From: Chromera velia
Taxonomy: Eukaryota; Sar; Chromeraceae
Direction of reading: 5' to 3'
DNA length: 64,000 bases
Assembly (NCBI GenBank): GCA_018398765.1
Contig: JAHBMJ010000553.1
Span: 54,139 to 118,138 of the forward strand
Shown here in pieces: positions 34,641 to 47,762 of the stretch. A program made the translations under genes and the position numbers. The number at the start of each line of letters is the position of its first letter. Positions within the stretch are counted from its first letter, which is position 1. The notes beneath the pieces are model-generated. The model made no database searches. It was not told where the DNA came from and saw only the letters and a list, made by a program, of their open reading frames with translations.

Positions 34641-35778
34641 TATATACGCAATCGTACGTACGTTCCTCCTCGATCTGGAAGTCCATCAGGGGGAAATCTG
34701 ACAAGCCAGCCGGCTGTTTCTGCTCTAGCGCAGTCGGTACACTTGTCTCTGCATTGATTATACAGATCGTGAGAGCGAACGTTGATTCCACCCTGACAGA
34801 CTGACGGCAGGCGAGAGCTGCATGTGTCAATCGATCAGTCTGGTTGGTACGTATATCCTGTCGCGGTCAGGCAGCTAGACAGCGGATGCATGAGGGTCTC
34901 CGTCCGTTAGCCCCCTTGCATCACCACTTCTCTCTGATATTTCAAAAGGCATCCATGCACGGGGACACGTAGTCATGTACCCCTCGGGCTCCTCTCCTGA
35001 AAGGGCTTTCGGGCTTCTTCTGGAAGTGGCGGCGCCCTCTCTGGCGTCTGGTCTCAAGGCAGACCCCTCCTTGTCGGCTGAGATATTCGTGCACTCACAA
35101 GAAAGCACTACATGGAACCGAATCAGTCAGTCAGTCAGTCAGTCAGTCAGTCAGTCAGTCAGTCATTTACTTATGACAGCCCGAGAGAGTTATTTTTTCT
35201 ATCTATTGGGAAGGCATTCCTGCTCGTGAATCGCAGAACCACAAATCAAAGAAACCGCTCCCCCTTTTTTTTCTGTCGTGCACACAACACAAATCCAGAG
35301 GGAGAGGCTCACAAGCACCAGACGGACAGACTGACTGTCAGACTGGAATGGAATGGTGTGTCAATGTTCCGTAATTATGCATGCATGGATCCACATTTCT
35401 ACACAGCAAGGCGTAAAGATATATGCAGTGATGAAATATTAATTTGCGAAAACCGTGGCCACTACCTGTCTGTTGTTTGCCGTTGTGTGTGTATCCACCT
35501 TCGCGCTCAGATACCAGAGATTTTACTGAAAAGATTGCATTAACATGGGTTTATTTGCATTGGCGAGCACTGAAATAAAATTTCCCGGAAAAGTGGGACG
35601 GTGCGTGTGGACCTTCAATGATGAAATCTATGCATAACGTGTCCTCCCAAATGACGCTCACAATTCTATTTATTCATTCTCTTTCCGAACAGCGTCGGCA
35701 GACAGCGCCCGTGTGTCCCTCACTCCCCCTTTCCTTTCCTTTCCTTTGCTTGCTTGCTCTCGTCGATCCTCTCTGCAG
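34641..35778. other. Intergenic stretch with (CAGT)n
   Basis: A (CAGT)n microsatellite lies at 35123-35164, and TATGCATGCATGG near 35380. No coding frame with recognisable content is seen. The 5' exon(s) of the plus-strand coiled-coil protein may lie in 35600-35778 because its first visible exon starts with an acceptor. Confidence 0.5.
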
Positions 35779-37249
35779 ACCAGAATTTCCCCCTCCAGAA
35801 TCTGTCCTCTCTGCGCGGAACTCCCTTCGAGGAGGGGGGAGAGGGGGATGTCAACAAGGAGATTGATGGCGGTCTCTGTCTGCGTTTCCGATTCGGTGTG
35901 AGACTCCAGCTGCGACGTCTAGAGGACGGTCGTGCATCGGGTAAACAAAACACGAAGGGCGCAGAAGAAGCAGCAGGGTGGCTGTTCGGCTTTGAGGATG
36001 GAAGGGAAAGAGAGAAAGTCGGCGAGGGAGCAGGAGAATCAGGACAAATAGGTGGTCAAGGAAACTGTGCTCTTAGGGCAGCAGTCGGGATCGCAGAGGC
36101 TTCCTCTGACAATCTGGAAATCTCCTGTGCTTCTTCTTCCGGTCAATCTTTGAGTACTCTTCTCAGCGTCCCTGGCCAAACCACTTTGTGTTTGAAGCTA
36201 GCCATTGAATGAGTCCCTCTCTCACTTTTCAAACGTTCTTGAATGATCTTTTCATTCATTCTAACAGAAGATCAATCAATCCTTGCGTCCAATAATGAAA
36301 GAACTGAAAGTAGGGAATGAAACCATCGGAGGATTTCTTTGGGTCATCAGAGGACAAGAGAGTGAGAAGGCAGGTTGATTCTTCTCGTTCTCTCCCCTCA
36401 GACTGACAAAATCATTCCCTCCCAGACTGCCGTGCATCATCCCAAGCCTTGTGAATCCATCAATGTGTGCAGACGCCTGTCGACACACAAATGTCTTCGC
36501 ATCATACATCCACAGGACATACAGAGAGAGATACATGCATTCTATACACCAATGTATTGGCTTCCACTTTTCTGGTTCTGCTTTCCTTTCTGTCCCCCCG
36601 CAGGTGACCCTACCGTCCTTTCCCTCCCTCTGGAAAGCCGAGGCTTCCAACCTCACACTGACACACACCCCACAGCAACCCTCTCTCCCGCCGCCCCCTC
36701 TCCTGTCCAATCCCCCTTCCAGCTGCAAACCCATCAGACCCCTCCAGGCCATTCCCCAATTCCACAGATGAGTTCTCATGAAGGTCAAGGGGACGGCCAG
36801 GGTCTGCTCTGGGGGGGAGGAAGCGGGAAGGTTGACGGAGAGGGTAGGAAGTTGAGTACTCCTACAGACGTGCCGTCAAGCACCGACGTTTCTCCATCTC
36901 CTTACCGCACCCTCCCTCCCCCCTTCTCACCAACAGGAGCACCATGGGGTGGGAATACCGGTCGTGTGATTCAGCAGTCCCCCGTGTCTTCTGTCAGGCA
37001 GACAGCAGAGCGGGGGGGATCTTTTTCTTGCGGGGAGATTCGAGAGGTGACGAGGTGCGGTGTGGTGCGTGTGACTGTGCGCATGGTACCTCTAGAGGTC
37101 GGTCTGAAGCTTCTCGTGCCTCAATTTCTGCCTCTGTAATTTATCTCTCCCTCTCTCACTCCCTCTCTCTCTCCCTCTCCCTCTCCCGCTCCCTCTCCCT
37201 CTCTCTCCCTCTCTCCCTCCCCCCTCCCCCCCTCTCTCTCTCTCTCTCA

Positions 37250-37323
<74 letters not shown>

Positions 37324-40163
37324 GTATATCCATCCAGCTGCCCCCACCCGTATTTGTCTGATGAAAGAGGAGAACCCTTCCTCCTTCCCTTCTTTGACCC
37401 CCTCCTTTCCTTTCCTTCTTGTTGCATCGCCGCGTGGTACCCGCCGATCAGCCGTCTCGGCCTGGCCCTCCAGTCGTCTCCCCCTCCTCCTCCCTCCCCC
37501 TCCAGCCGGGGCCCGGCAGCGGCTGTGACACTGCACGATGGCGCATACGGATGGCGGCAGTGCATAATGAGATTCTTTTCTTGGAGGGACGCCTCAAACA
37601 TGCACTCAGGGAAGTGGAAATGGGCAGAGAGATGGTCAGTCTGGTCGATCTACATGCATAGAGGATGACGTGTGCGTGTTGGTATATATTCATTCATTGA
37701 CAGGGCTGTTCTTTTTGCTTGTTGTTGCTCATCTTTGTAGCAGAAGGAGCCCGAGATCTTTCCTACCACACAGGTCCCTTTCCCATTCTGCTCTCAAGTG
37801 AGGCGGCTGTACTATGCACGCAGGGCGGTGCGTGGACAAGCCTTTGACCATCTGTACTTCGCGCATTGAAAGACACATCCTGATTCTTTGCAGTTTGGTT
37901 GTGCTTCAGACGAAGTCTTCCGCCTTCGCCTGGACAACGAGCGTTTGCGTCACAAACTCGTCAGTCGACCCTGCAGGCAGTCAAAGACGAAATGTAGACA
38001 GTCAGTGACAAGCAGCCGGGGAACTCGGTTTCTCGCATCGATTGAGAATATTGAAAACAATATTCTTGTTGGCGTCGTTGTGCACGCCATGAAGAATCAT
38101 CTCTTTTTCTACTGATCAACATGACAAGCCTTTTCGTTTTATTGATCCGTCTGTAAGACAGTGAGACCTTGGGGAATGTGTGTCTGTCCAGAGAATCTTG
38201 TCGTCTCATTTCTTCTTTCGTTTGGGGGATTGCCACTCGTTCTGCACGTTGGAGTGGAGTCAAACATAGAGTGAAAAGGCAGGTGCGAGGTTTCGTTCCG
38301 AGTCTGCCTTTCTTCGTTCTCTTTTGCCTACTTGCATGCTTTCAGAAGACGAAGGCCGAGGAAGCCGAGCCGCCTGTCATCCTGAAGCAAATCGGAGACA
38401 AGAACGGCGGCATGATCACCACCGGTCTCACAACATCCGGCAGAGTAGCGACAGCCGCCCACGCCCCTTTCTTCAGTAGGCACTCACCGAAGTCCACGCC
38501 AGACACTGTCGATGCCAGCCTTGCTGACGACCTCTCGATCGCATACAAACAATTCGAAGCCGAAAAGGAAGACGAAGAAATGGAGGATAGAGACAAAGAC
38601 GAGGAAGAGGAAAATATACCCAAATCTCCCCCTCATACAGGAGTTCCGTTGGATATCTCAGGAGACACCAACAACGTTCTCTCCCAGTCTGCCCCTGCAG
38701 CCTCCCTGCCCTTTCTGCCCCTCCGAAGATCTTCTGAACACTCCCCTTTGACAAGAAACCCTCTCCTCTCACCTCTGAACGTCAACACCCGAGACGAAAG
38801 AAAACAAAGCCCGGATTCCCCCCTCCACACTTTCCTCTGCAAACTCGAGGAGGGGATCATTGACGGACCCGAATCACCGGTAGACCACAAGAGGGGTGCG
38901 GGTCTCTTCCTCCTCCCCAACCGCCACAGTTCCACAATGTCCCCCTCCCCCCTGGCCGCCCTCACACGCCGCCCCTCCCTGCCGTCCCCTGTCCGCCCTG
39001 CCCTTATGCCCCTGGCTTCCTTCCCTCCTCTACCCCTCACGGCGCTCCCTCCCTCCCCCGTGAAGGAGGAAGCGGGAGAGGAGGGAGAAGGACTCTTCAG
39101 TTCAAAGAAACTAATGGCCTCATCGGTGGGGTTGATGGAGGGCAGTGACCGTCAGATCAAGCCCGGCGAGCCTTCCTGCGGACTCCCGATGCCCTCTGCT
39201 TCCTTTGTTTTAAGTCAGGAAAGAGGCGCGGGGGGGGACAGCCACTGCAAAGAAGGGGAAGAAAATGATGAGACAGAGGAGAACGGACAGGGACAAAGGG
39301 GAGGCAAGAACGAGGAGGAAGAGTTTGAAGGTGAAAAGGAGGCAACCAAGTCCCTGGCATCAACCCATTACCGGAAGTGGTTATCTCAGAATTGTTGCTC
39401 CCGACCTGTTCTTGCACACTCCGCCTCCCTCTCTGTTCAACCGCAATGCCAACCTTCGGCACTGTCCCATGGAATGCAGCAGGCTGGAGAGGCAACTCCA
39501 ACGCCTCTTGCAGGATTGTATCCAGAGACGCATATTAATTTCCCTACCGGACCTGTCATCCCAGCTCCTTTCATGGAGGCGGAAAAGGACAAGGAACAGG
39601 GGAACGTCCCAGAAGGGACAGGAGCGGGGGGCGGGGGTGCGACTTTAGCCGTCTCCCAATCGAAACGCCGTTCTGAAAGTCTGTCTGGCTGTTTTGGAGG
39701 TTTTAAAACTTTTGTCTCCTTAGCTCGGCAAGGGGGGAGTTTCTCCGGAGATGGGCCTCCTGTAGGCGGCTGTGCTCCGGATTCGGAGGTTGCTGAGGGA
39801 GGGGGTGGTACAATGGCCGGACATGCAGAAGGAGCGGCGGTGGAAGGTGAAGAGAGGAATGTGACTGAAGGTCAGGGAGAGGGGAAGTTTGGGGTGGCTT
39901 CCGCTCTGTTGTCCCCCTCTCGTGTCCTCGGTCATAGCTCGGCAGGTCGTCCCGATGACTCGATTGCTGACTCTAAAGAGGTGCTCCGACAAAAGGGGGC
40001 TCACGGAGACAGGCAGCGCAGGGCGAGTGAGTCGATTGGGAGATTCAGACAGAGTCCTTCTCTCACTTACATGGGGAAAAGGGAAGCAACAGAGACGGCA
40101 GACAAAGAACACGATGGGCACGTTGTAGTGACAATACCTCCTGCGACTGCAGAGGGCGTTTAG
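35779..40163 (+). CDS. Disordered Pro/Ser/Glu-rich protein with central coiled coil, multi-exon
   Basis: The first visible exon opens after TGCAG at 35779 (QNFPLQNLSSLRGTPFEEGG, then GLCLRFRFGVRLQLRRL). The next starts at 36605 (DPTVLSLPLESRGF, Pro/Ser/Thr-rich, then EIREVTRCGVVRVTVRMVP). A coiled-coil segment follows in phase: exon ending 37634 (HNEILFLEGRLKHALREVEM), exon 37894-37959 (DEVFRLRLDNERLRHKL) and the last exon 38346-40163, read from KTKAEEAEPPVILKQIGDKN to TAG. That exon gives about 605 residues, mostly disordered: acidic stretches, SP-type Ser/Pro motifs, Gly-rich patches, and a tail with RRASESIGRFRQSPSL that resembles a phosphorylation site. The leucine-zipper-like heptads suggest dimerisation. 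I recognise no catalytic domain. The start codon and some 5' splice joins are unresolved. Confidence 0.6.
37140..37325. repeat. Composite (CT/CCCTCT)n - (TG)n tract in an intron
   Basis: Pyrimidine-rich CTCTCC/CTCT repeats from 37140 to 37285, followed directly by (TG)n to about 37325. On the plus strand this is the sense strand of the host gene, matching the orientation of the composite tracts in the minus-strand genes. Confidence 0.9.
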
Positions 40164-40983
40164 AAATCATTCTCAAACAAGTTGATAATTCAAAGTTATC
40201 AACTTTTGAAAGGTTAGTTGAAAGGCCACTTACTATTCGTTATTATGAGATGAAATGTCACGCTCAAGTTTATTGTTTTAAAAAAATTAAACCTGTAATG
40301 ACGTTTAAGAAAAAAGATTAAAGCTAGGATTAAAGCTCTCTTTTTTAGCATGCTCTGTGGAAAACAAGGCGGAAAGTTAGCTCCACAAAGGTAGTATCAT
40401 ACTTCTTTGAAAAAACTCTTTCTTAAATTGAATTTAGCTTAACACATTTTTTTAAAAAAAATAATTCGATCTTATTTAAGACTTATTAACATTTTTACTT
40501 GTCCAAGTTACAGTGAAACATTCATTGCATGCATAAACATACGCATTGAATTAATTTGGATTATTAAAGAAAAAAAAATAAAAGAACAATTGTAAAAAAG
40601 TAACTGACTTCATAGTTGGAAACAAATTTTAATAAAACCGCCAATGATTTCTCATGTAATCAACTGGATCTAGAACTGAACTCAATCACATAATAATAAT
40701 TTGAATTAGAAATTAATAACAGTTTTAGTAATAATTACTAGCTGTTTAGCATCATTTATACTGAAAATTACTATTCTAAGTTTTTTTTTTCAAATTGCGT
40801 CGTATATAGATGATGATAATTGTATATACAGTTCACAAATACGTAGTTTCAAAACATCAATCTACCACTACGTTTCAGGCAAATCAACTTAAGTTGAAGC
40901 ACTCTATGCCTTCCTGTATCTAGTAGGTCTCTATGCACTTGTGAACTTAGTCGCGCCCTCCCTAGTCCCCTCCTTCGATCCTC
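40164..40983. other. AT-rich intergenic stretch
   Basis: About 70-75% A+T with stop codons in every frame. No repeats beyond poly-A/T runs. Between convergent genes ending at 40163 (plus) and 40984 (minus). Confidence 0.65.
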
Positions 40984-42444
40984 CTAGCCTTCCTCCTCGT
41001 TGTTGTGTTCTTCCTCATCTGAATTTTGCTCGTCCTCTCCCTCTTCTAGTCCCTCATCTTCCTCCTCAGAATCTTCTTCGTCTTCTTCTTCCGCCTCCGG
41101 AATTTCGTCGAGAAAGCCAGCAAGAAAAACGCAAAAGGGTGCTTCTTCGTGCAAACAATGAGAGGCGAAGTCAAGCGCTGTGCGTCCTGCGTCATCTACA
41201 GCGTTTGGATCAACTCCGCGGGCAACGAGGATTTCCGCGATCTGGAGTTTGCTCTCCTGAAGGTTATCAAATTCCCTCATCGGGAAATGAATCGCAGCGG
41301 CGTGGAGGGCCGTTAGACCACGAGCATCCGTTGCATGAGTATGGGCTCCTCGGTCGAGAGCGACTTTCAGAACTTCCACGCACCCCAAAGACGCAGCTCT
41401 GTGGAGAAGCGTTTGCTCATGTTCAAATCTCGCGTTCACGTCTGCCCCGCGGGAGATGAGAAACTCCGCCATCTCGCCCCTGTCCCACACGGGGGCTTCA
41501 GATTCGTCTGAGCAGTGAAATGCGGTGTGGTGCAGCGGGGTGGTTTGTTGATTGGTTCTGACATCAACGTCAATGCCAAGGTCAAGCAGCAGCCCCGCTA
41601 TTTGTACGTGCCCTCCCGCAGCCGCCTCATGAAGGGTGGAGGTGCCGTCTTCATCCTTTGTATGCGGGTCAGCCCCCTCGGATAAAAGGATTTGGACAAT
41701 CTCAAGAGAGCCTTTGAACACTGCGCAGTCAAGGGCTGTGTGCCCATACTGGTCTCGAGCCTTCACAGACGCTCCTTTTGAGACAAGAAACCTCACAATC
41801 TCTATGTGCCTTTCGTTACTCGCATAATGAAGGGCACGACACCCTTCGAAGTCAATCTCAGCCCCCTCCTTCTCTAGATCCGCCCCTGCCTCCACCAACA
41901 CCTCAACTGCCGGCAGGCTAGCGGCGTAGACGGCTCTCGCAAGCGCAGTCCTCCCTCTCACCATACCTTCAGTGTCTGCACCCACTTTCAGGAGGAGAAG
42001 TAGGTCGTCCCTCTGCATCTCCCCCTTTGCAAACGCTTCGACAGCATCACCTAGAGCCTCTGCGTCTATCGGCATGAAGGCACGGATCACGCTGCCGACT
42101 GGGATTGCAAACAGGGGCGAGAGATCCATTTTGTAGTAGCGACTGACCATCTGGTCTAGCAGGGAGTGGATCCTTTCCCTCAGGGTCTGCACGCTCGTCT
42201 GCATCTCCACTTGAAGAGCAGTAAATGAAGCGGCTATGTCTGTCGGCAGCTTTCCAGCCTGGTACACAGCTGGAGGGGGGGATGACTCGGGAGAAGGGGC
42301 AACAGAAATACCGAGATTGCTGCATGCGACTTTAGTCAGCACTTTTCTTTTTTCTCTCACCGACTCGACGAGCCGAATGATCGTGTCCTCAAAGGTTTCG
42401 ATATCCCTGAGGACAGAGAAAATGGAGTCGGAATCTCGCATCAT
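40984..42444 (-). CDS. Ankyrin-repeat protein with acidic tail, intronless, 486 aa
   Basis: One uninterrupted frame from ATG 42444 (a second ATG follows at once) to TAG at 40984-40986. The N-terminus (residues 1-110) is helical (FEDTIIRLVESVREKRKVL; LQVEMQTSVQTLRERIHSLL), possibly coiled coil. From about residue 150 there are seven or eight ankyrin units, with GCRALHYASNERHIEIVRFL, YGHTALDCAVFKGSLEIVQI, DGTSTLHEAAAGGHVQIAGL, HEQTLLHRAASLGCVEVLKV and AGRTALDFASHC as the clearest. The last 40 residues are almost entirely Glu/Asp (EEEDEEDSEEEDEG). Ankyrin arrays bind proteins; no partner can be named. The absence of introns is unusual among its neighbours. Confidence 0.88.
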   Translation of the reverse strand: MMRDSDSIFSVLRDIETFEDTIIRLVESVREKRKVLTKVACSNLGISVAPSPESSPPPAVYQAGKLPTDIAASFTALQVEMQTSVQTLRERIHSLLDQMVSRYYKMDLSPLFAIPVGSVIRAFMPIDAEALGDAVEAFAKGEMQRDDLLLLLKVGADTEGMVRGRTALARAVYAASLPAVEVLVEAGADLEKEGAEIDFEGCRALHYASNERHIEIVRFLVSKGASVKARDQYGHTALDCAVFKGSLEIVQILLSEGADPHTKDEDGTSTLHEAAAGGHVQIAGLLLDLGIDVDVRTNQQTTPLHHTAFHCSDESEAPVWDRGEMAEFLISRGADVNARFEHEQTLLHRAASLGCVEVLKVALDRGAHTHATDARGLTALHAAAIHFPMREFDNLQESKLQIAEILVARGVDPNAVDDAGRTALDFASHCLHEEAPFCVFLAGFLDEIPEAEEEDEEDSEEEDEGLEEGEDEQNSDEEEHNNEEEG

Positions 42445-43332
42445 TTCCTTTCCGTCAGTGATTGGCGAAAGCGCGCTGCGTGTGCTTCTTCTCTCTGACG
42501 TACCCCGTCCAAGATATAGTGAGCCGGCTCAATTCACCTTAGGCTTGTTAAGTGTCCACGCAGAAAGACAGGTCTGAAGCTTGAAATGCGAGTCCTCGTT
42601 ATAGATGGATCTGCCGTGCGGGGGCAAGGAGTTGCAACTTCGTCACGATCTCTCATAGATTGTGAACCTTGAAAGACACGTATATATACGGCCGGGGACA
42701 ACAGTGCATGCATGCATGCATCGAAGCGAAGCGGGGGGCACTTACCAAACTCCCCGCCGGACGTACCTTTCGTCAAAAAAAAAAAAATAACAACTTTTAA
42801 ACCCCCCCCGGAAAAATCCGCACCACACACACCATTCGCACGCGAACAAACTTCTTAATCTTTCATTCTTTTGTGTCATTTATAATCAATGAATCACCCG
42901 AATGAATAAGTGAACGAATAAACGGCCCGGTGAATACAGAGACATTGATCAACATAAGAGTTTCCATCATATATTAAATTAACACATATGTGCAAAGAAC
43001 AAAAAAACTAATCACTAAATCAATCAATCAATCAATGTCATAACATCAATATACTATGCTATTCATGACGTAGTTTAAAAATCATTTTATTATTATTTTT
43101 TTTTTTTAATATGATACAACACGTAGTACGACAATATAACGACATGTTATGTAATCTTATGAGATAAAGTGCAACAACAATCAATCAAACGCGCACACAC
43201 TGCAAAATAACAACGCAATCTCGGTGCTAATGGTTAATTTAATCAATCACAATCAATATTCTAGTCAATATTATCTAGAGGATCATTTCATCATGAATGA
43301 AATACAACATTTTTAAAACTTGCTATCCCTTC
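42445..43332. other. Intergenic stretch; TGCATGCA run then AT-rich
   Basis: The first 300 bases are upstream of the ankyrin gene and hold GTATATATAC near 42679 and a (TGCA)n run at 42711-42723. From 42840 to 43320 it is AT-rich with (ATCA)n near 43020 and poly-T at 43098. No gene seen. The USP gene ends at 43333. Confidence 0.55.
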
Positions 43333-43942
43333 TCAGAAGTCAGGCTCGTTGTCGGCATCTGAAGCCATGTACATCAGCAAGTACCTGCATGTACACACAT
43401 GTATTCAAACTCACAGAAGAACACAAGAAGTCGCAAGGGAAGACAGAGGAAGAGGGAAAAAAAAAAGGAAGCAAGGACGAAAGAATTAAAGAAAGAACGG
43501 AAGAAAGAAGAAAAAGAAAAAAGGAGAACATATATCTGAAAAGGGCCGGTGAGAATAGGATCGAAAAGTCGATCACGCGGCAGAAAAGGGACTCTCTGAT
43601 TGAATGAAAGGCACTGACTCAACTCATGCACTCACTGAACGCTTTTCTTCCCGTTGACAAATTCCTCCACACAAAAGGAGGCAGTCAAGCCTGAGAAGGC
43701 TCCTCAATATCTTTCACAGCCCTTGTCTCTCGCTCAACCCACCCCAGCTCTCTTTGTATCCTTTCTCGTGTATCTGTTCGTCTGTGCATGCGCCCATTTG
43801 CCCTTTCCGTTGTCATTCGCAAATAGACCTTCCTCCCTCTGAGTCCCCCTATCATCACCCACCCACCCACTCACCCGCACTTTGTCGCTTCCATACGTGC
43901 AGACGAGCCGTACAGGGCCCCGAGAGCTTCCGGGGTCACTTC

Positions 43943-43982
<40 letters not shown>

Positions 43983-46730
43983 GGGTGGGGGAGGGGGGGG
44001 AAGTGGGCAGCCTGCGTGCACATTCACTCAAACACAAAGAAAGAACGAAAACCGGACATTGAGAGAGAACCTTCTGCCTCTTTGTCTGTCTATTCGTTCA
44101 TGTATTTCCTTCCGGCATCGAAGAGGTGAGCGATGTGCGCCAATACATGCGGAGACGAAGAAATGAAGCTGGGGCCATGCAGGCATCAATTTGGCCGTGC
44201 AGGTAAGATGCTATGCAGAAGGACACAGACAGACACCTGGTGGCTTCTGCCTACCTAGGAATGCAAGCAGATCAGCGTGACGTCGCAGAGTGGTTGAGAA
44301 AACGAAACCGTCAATTGATGGGAGAAAGAGTGGTGAGGCACTGAGGCGAAGTTTTTCTTCTTGTGACAAAAAGTGATTGATTCGTGACTCTGCATGACTT
44401 TCAAAAGCCAAGAACGCTCGGAGCAGCTTTTGACATGGCGACATTGGGGGGAAACAAATTCATGCGTGGTCACGCCCTTCACCCCGTACACGTTAGTTGC
44501 ATGGAGTTCGATTGTCCATGCACCAACAGTGACCGCAAGAAAGGCAAAAGGTGTCCATGCACCAACAGTGACCGCAAGAAAGGCAAAAGGTGTCCATGGT
44601 CCAACAGTGACCGCAAGAAAGGCAAAAGGTGTCCATGGTCCAACAGTGACCGCAAGAAAGGAAATATGTGAAGGACGAAGAGAAGGCAGAAGGAAACAAA
44701 AAGAGGAGGGAGGAGAAGGATAATCGAGACAATAGAGAAAGAAGAGGAAAAACATACCCGAACTTCGTCGTCATCAAGACAAGCCCACGACTGCACACGC
44801 TCAACAGAAAACAAAAGAAAAGTTTGTTGGGTGGAATCTTTTGGCTGGCTAGACGAGGTAGGCAGGGCTTATTCATGAAAGTCGACTGTTTGCGTCGCAT
44901 CCGTCCATGCATTCATACGCCTGCTGACTCACCGACTAACTCACTCGCGCATTCACTGAAAAAAATGGAGGAGCGAATTGAGACCCGGTGCAGACAAACA
45001 AAGCAAAAGTCAAAGCAGGAGGAATTTAGGAACTTCAGGACAACAAAGAGAAAGGCAAAAGGCCACTTCGATTTTCTTCCCCCAATTCTCAAAGATAAAA
45101 ACACACCAGCGTCCACCTACAAATCAGAGAAAGAGAGAGATAGACAGAGAGGCGATGTATGTTAAAGGAGTCTTTTGAGCGCACACGAACAATTGACCCA
45201 GAGAGAGAAACTGATGTGATGAACTGACGTACATCCTCGCACCGAACAAGCGACACATAATGGCCTCTTGACATGTCCCTGCGGTCATGCGGTGTGCACT
45301 CACTCACTCAGTGTGCACTCACTCATTCATGCACCCACAGATTTGTTCGAACATGCAACGAAGTCAAAGAGAAGATTTGAAGATAGATAATCGTTGGACA
45401 CGCCGAGGAGATGAACAGAAAGAAAAAAACAAAGAAAGACATCGGAGAGCAGACAAAATGAGAAGACAACATGACGCACACAGTTGTCGGGTTGCTGAAA
45501 TTCCGAGCCTGCTTGCTCCATCTCTCCCTTTCTTCTTTCTCTGTCGTATCCAGATAAGCAAACAGACATGCTGTCTGTTTCTTCTTCTCCCTTCTTTTCT
45601 TCATGTACATAACCGACAAAAGCAAGAAAGAACAAATACAAAAGAACAGAACAAACAATCCAAGACCGTGGGCAGGGGGCAAACAGACAGACAGGCAGAC
45701 TGACTGGCCAACGTGCACGACGACAGCGACCAAGGAATAGAGTGTGCTGTCCTCGAACGACTGTTGCGCCCTTCCCCTGCCGTCTCTCCCTCCGATCTCA
45801 CTCGGCACGGGCACCACTGGGGAGACGGAAGGCGCAGGGGAGCCAGAGGGGGAGGGGGGAGAAGGAGGAATGACGTGACCCGGAAGAGTTGGAGATTCCC
45901 TTCGACGTAGCTGTTTGTCCGTCTCGTTTTTGCTGTCTCTCTTCGTGCCCTCCCCTTTTTCTTTTCCTGCAGGGGCTGACGGCTCCTCTCCTTCATTTCC
46001 TTCTTTTTCCTTTTCATTCTCTTTGTCCTTCCCTGTCTCCGACTCTTTCCTCGCTGCTCCTCCCCCTGTCTGTATCGTTTTGGCTGTGGGTGTCAGGTGG
46101 TCAGGCTGCATCCATCCATCAACGCATTGCATTTCTTTTTTTAAACGTCAGAACCGATCAGACAAAGGGCAATGTCGCGGTTGTATTAATATAGAGTTGT
46201 GTGTCTTGTCCCAATGTCTAGCTGCCCCCTTTTTTTGTGCGAGACAATGGCAGCCGTGGAGAAAGAGACGATCGGTTCTTCACGGTGAGTGTTGCAAACA
46301 CACGGAGGGGAAAATCTTGATTGACGCGCATAGTCGCCCAGTCGGTTGTTCGATGCTGAAGCAGAAATGACCTAACAGCTCGAAATCAGCCTGACAAACC
46401 CAGAGAGGAATTCGAAACGTCTGTCAGGCATGCATAGACATGAAACACACGCTCAACGTCAATATTTTCATCAATGCATTCTGCATTCCCTCCGCCCAAA
46501 CCAATCACAAGAAAAAAAGTCATCACTATCTTTTTCCCTTTTCCCCTCACCCTCTTCCTGTCTCGTTTTCTGACGACATAATTTCTCAGCAAGCCATTTC
46601 TTCAAGTTTCTTTCCCCTTTTGCCTTTCTCGAGAGCTGCAGCGACTCACTGCTAGTCTCATCTCCAGCGTGAAAGGAGCACGGTGGTGAAGCCTGCAAGT
46701 CTCAAAACACGAACAGGAAGGCTCTCTCTG

Positions 46731-46776
<46 letters not shown>

Positions 46777-47729
46777 CGAGAGAAGAGGAGAGAAGGACTG
46801 CTTGTGGAGAGACAGAAGGAAATACGCATCCAAGAAAAAAGGGGAAGTAAAACTTCGCGATGCACATGTGAAGAAGCCAAGCAGGAGCCAACTGACGCAC
46901 GCACACTCCCACCTGATGAGTTGGCCCTCTCTCTCGGAGAATTTGAAACGCTTCAAGTGGAGAAAGAGGACGGGAGGAAAGACCGCAATCTTTTGTCTGC
47001 AGAGAAACAATAAAAGCAGCAGCAGCAGCAGCAGAAGAAGAAGAAGAAGAAGAAGAAGAAAATCTGACCTCTCTTCTCTTTTGACTTTTTTGAGTGGGAC
47101 AGAGAAAAGACATATTAAAAAAAAACATTTCGCATGGGACGACTCACTGAGTCACTGAGATTTGAGCATTGAGAGCAGAGACGGGGTACGTCCAAGACAG
47201 AAAGAATGATCGAAAAGAAGACATGAAGGAGAGCCGAAGAGTCAGAGAACGGTGACAGTGCGGCAAATGATTTCCGATCTGTCTATCTCTCTGTGCCCGA
47301 CCTTCGTTCTGCGTCCTGGAGTTTCTTGCAAAAGTCGCACATGTACTTGGACTGAGAAGGGAAGGGGGACACAATTAAGGGGGGGCGTTGGAGAATCCAC
47401 ACAGAAAAGCATGGGCATCATTCCATCCATACAGTTGAGCTGGAAATGTATTCCGAATGGACAGATAGGAGGAGAACTTCAGTGGCGCACACGTGCATGC
47501 AGACTCAAACAGGAAGAGACATGAAGCGCGCTTATCGAGCCCATGGAAGCCCTCCCCCCCCCGGGGGGGGCGGAGAAGAGGTAAAAAAAGAATTGAAGGA
47601 GCAGCGTATGTATGCGTGCTATTTCCAATACATCCTCGGATTCGATCTTCTTTCCCTCGACAGGTTCGGAAGCTCATACCTGCATTCATTGTTTCCCAGT
47701 AGGACTCTTTTATGTGGTCCCTCCTCTCA

Positions 47730-47762
<33 letters not shown>

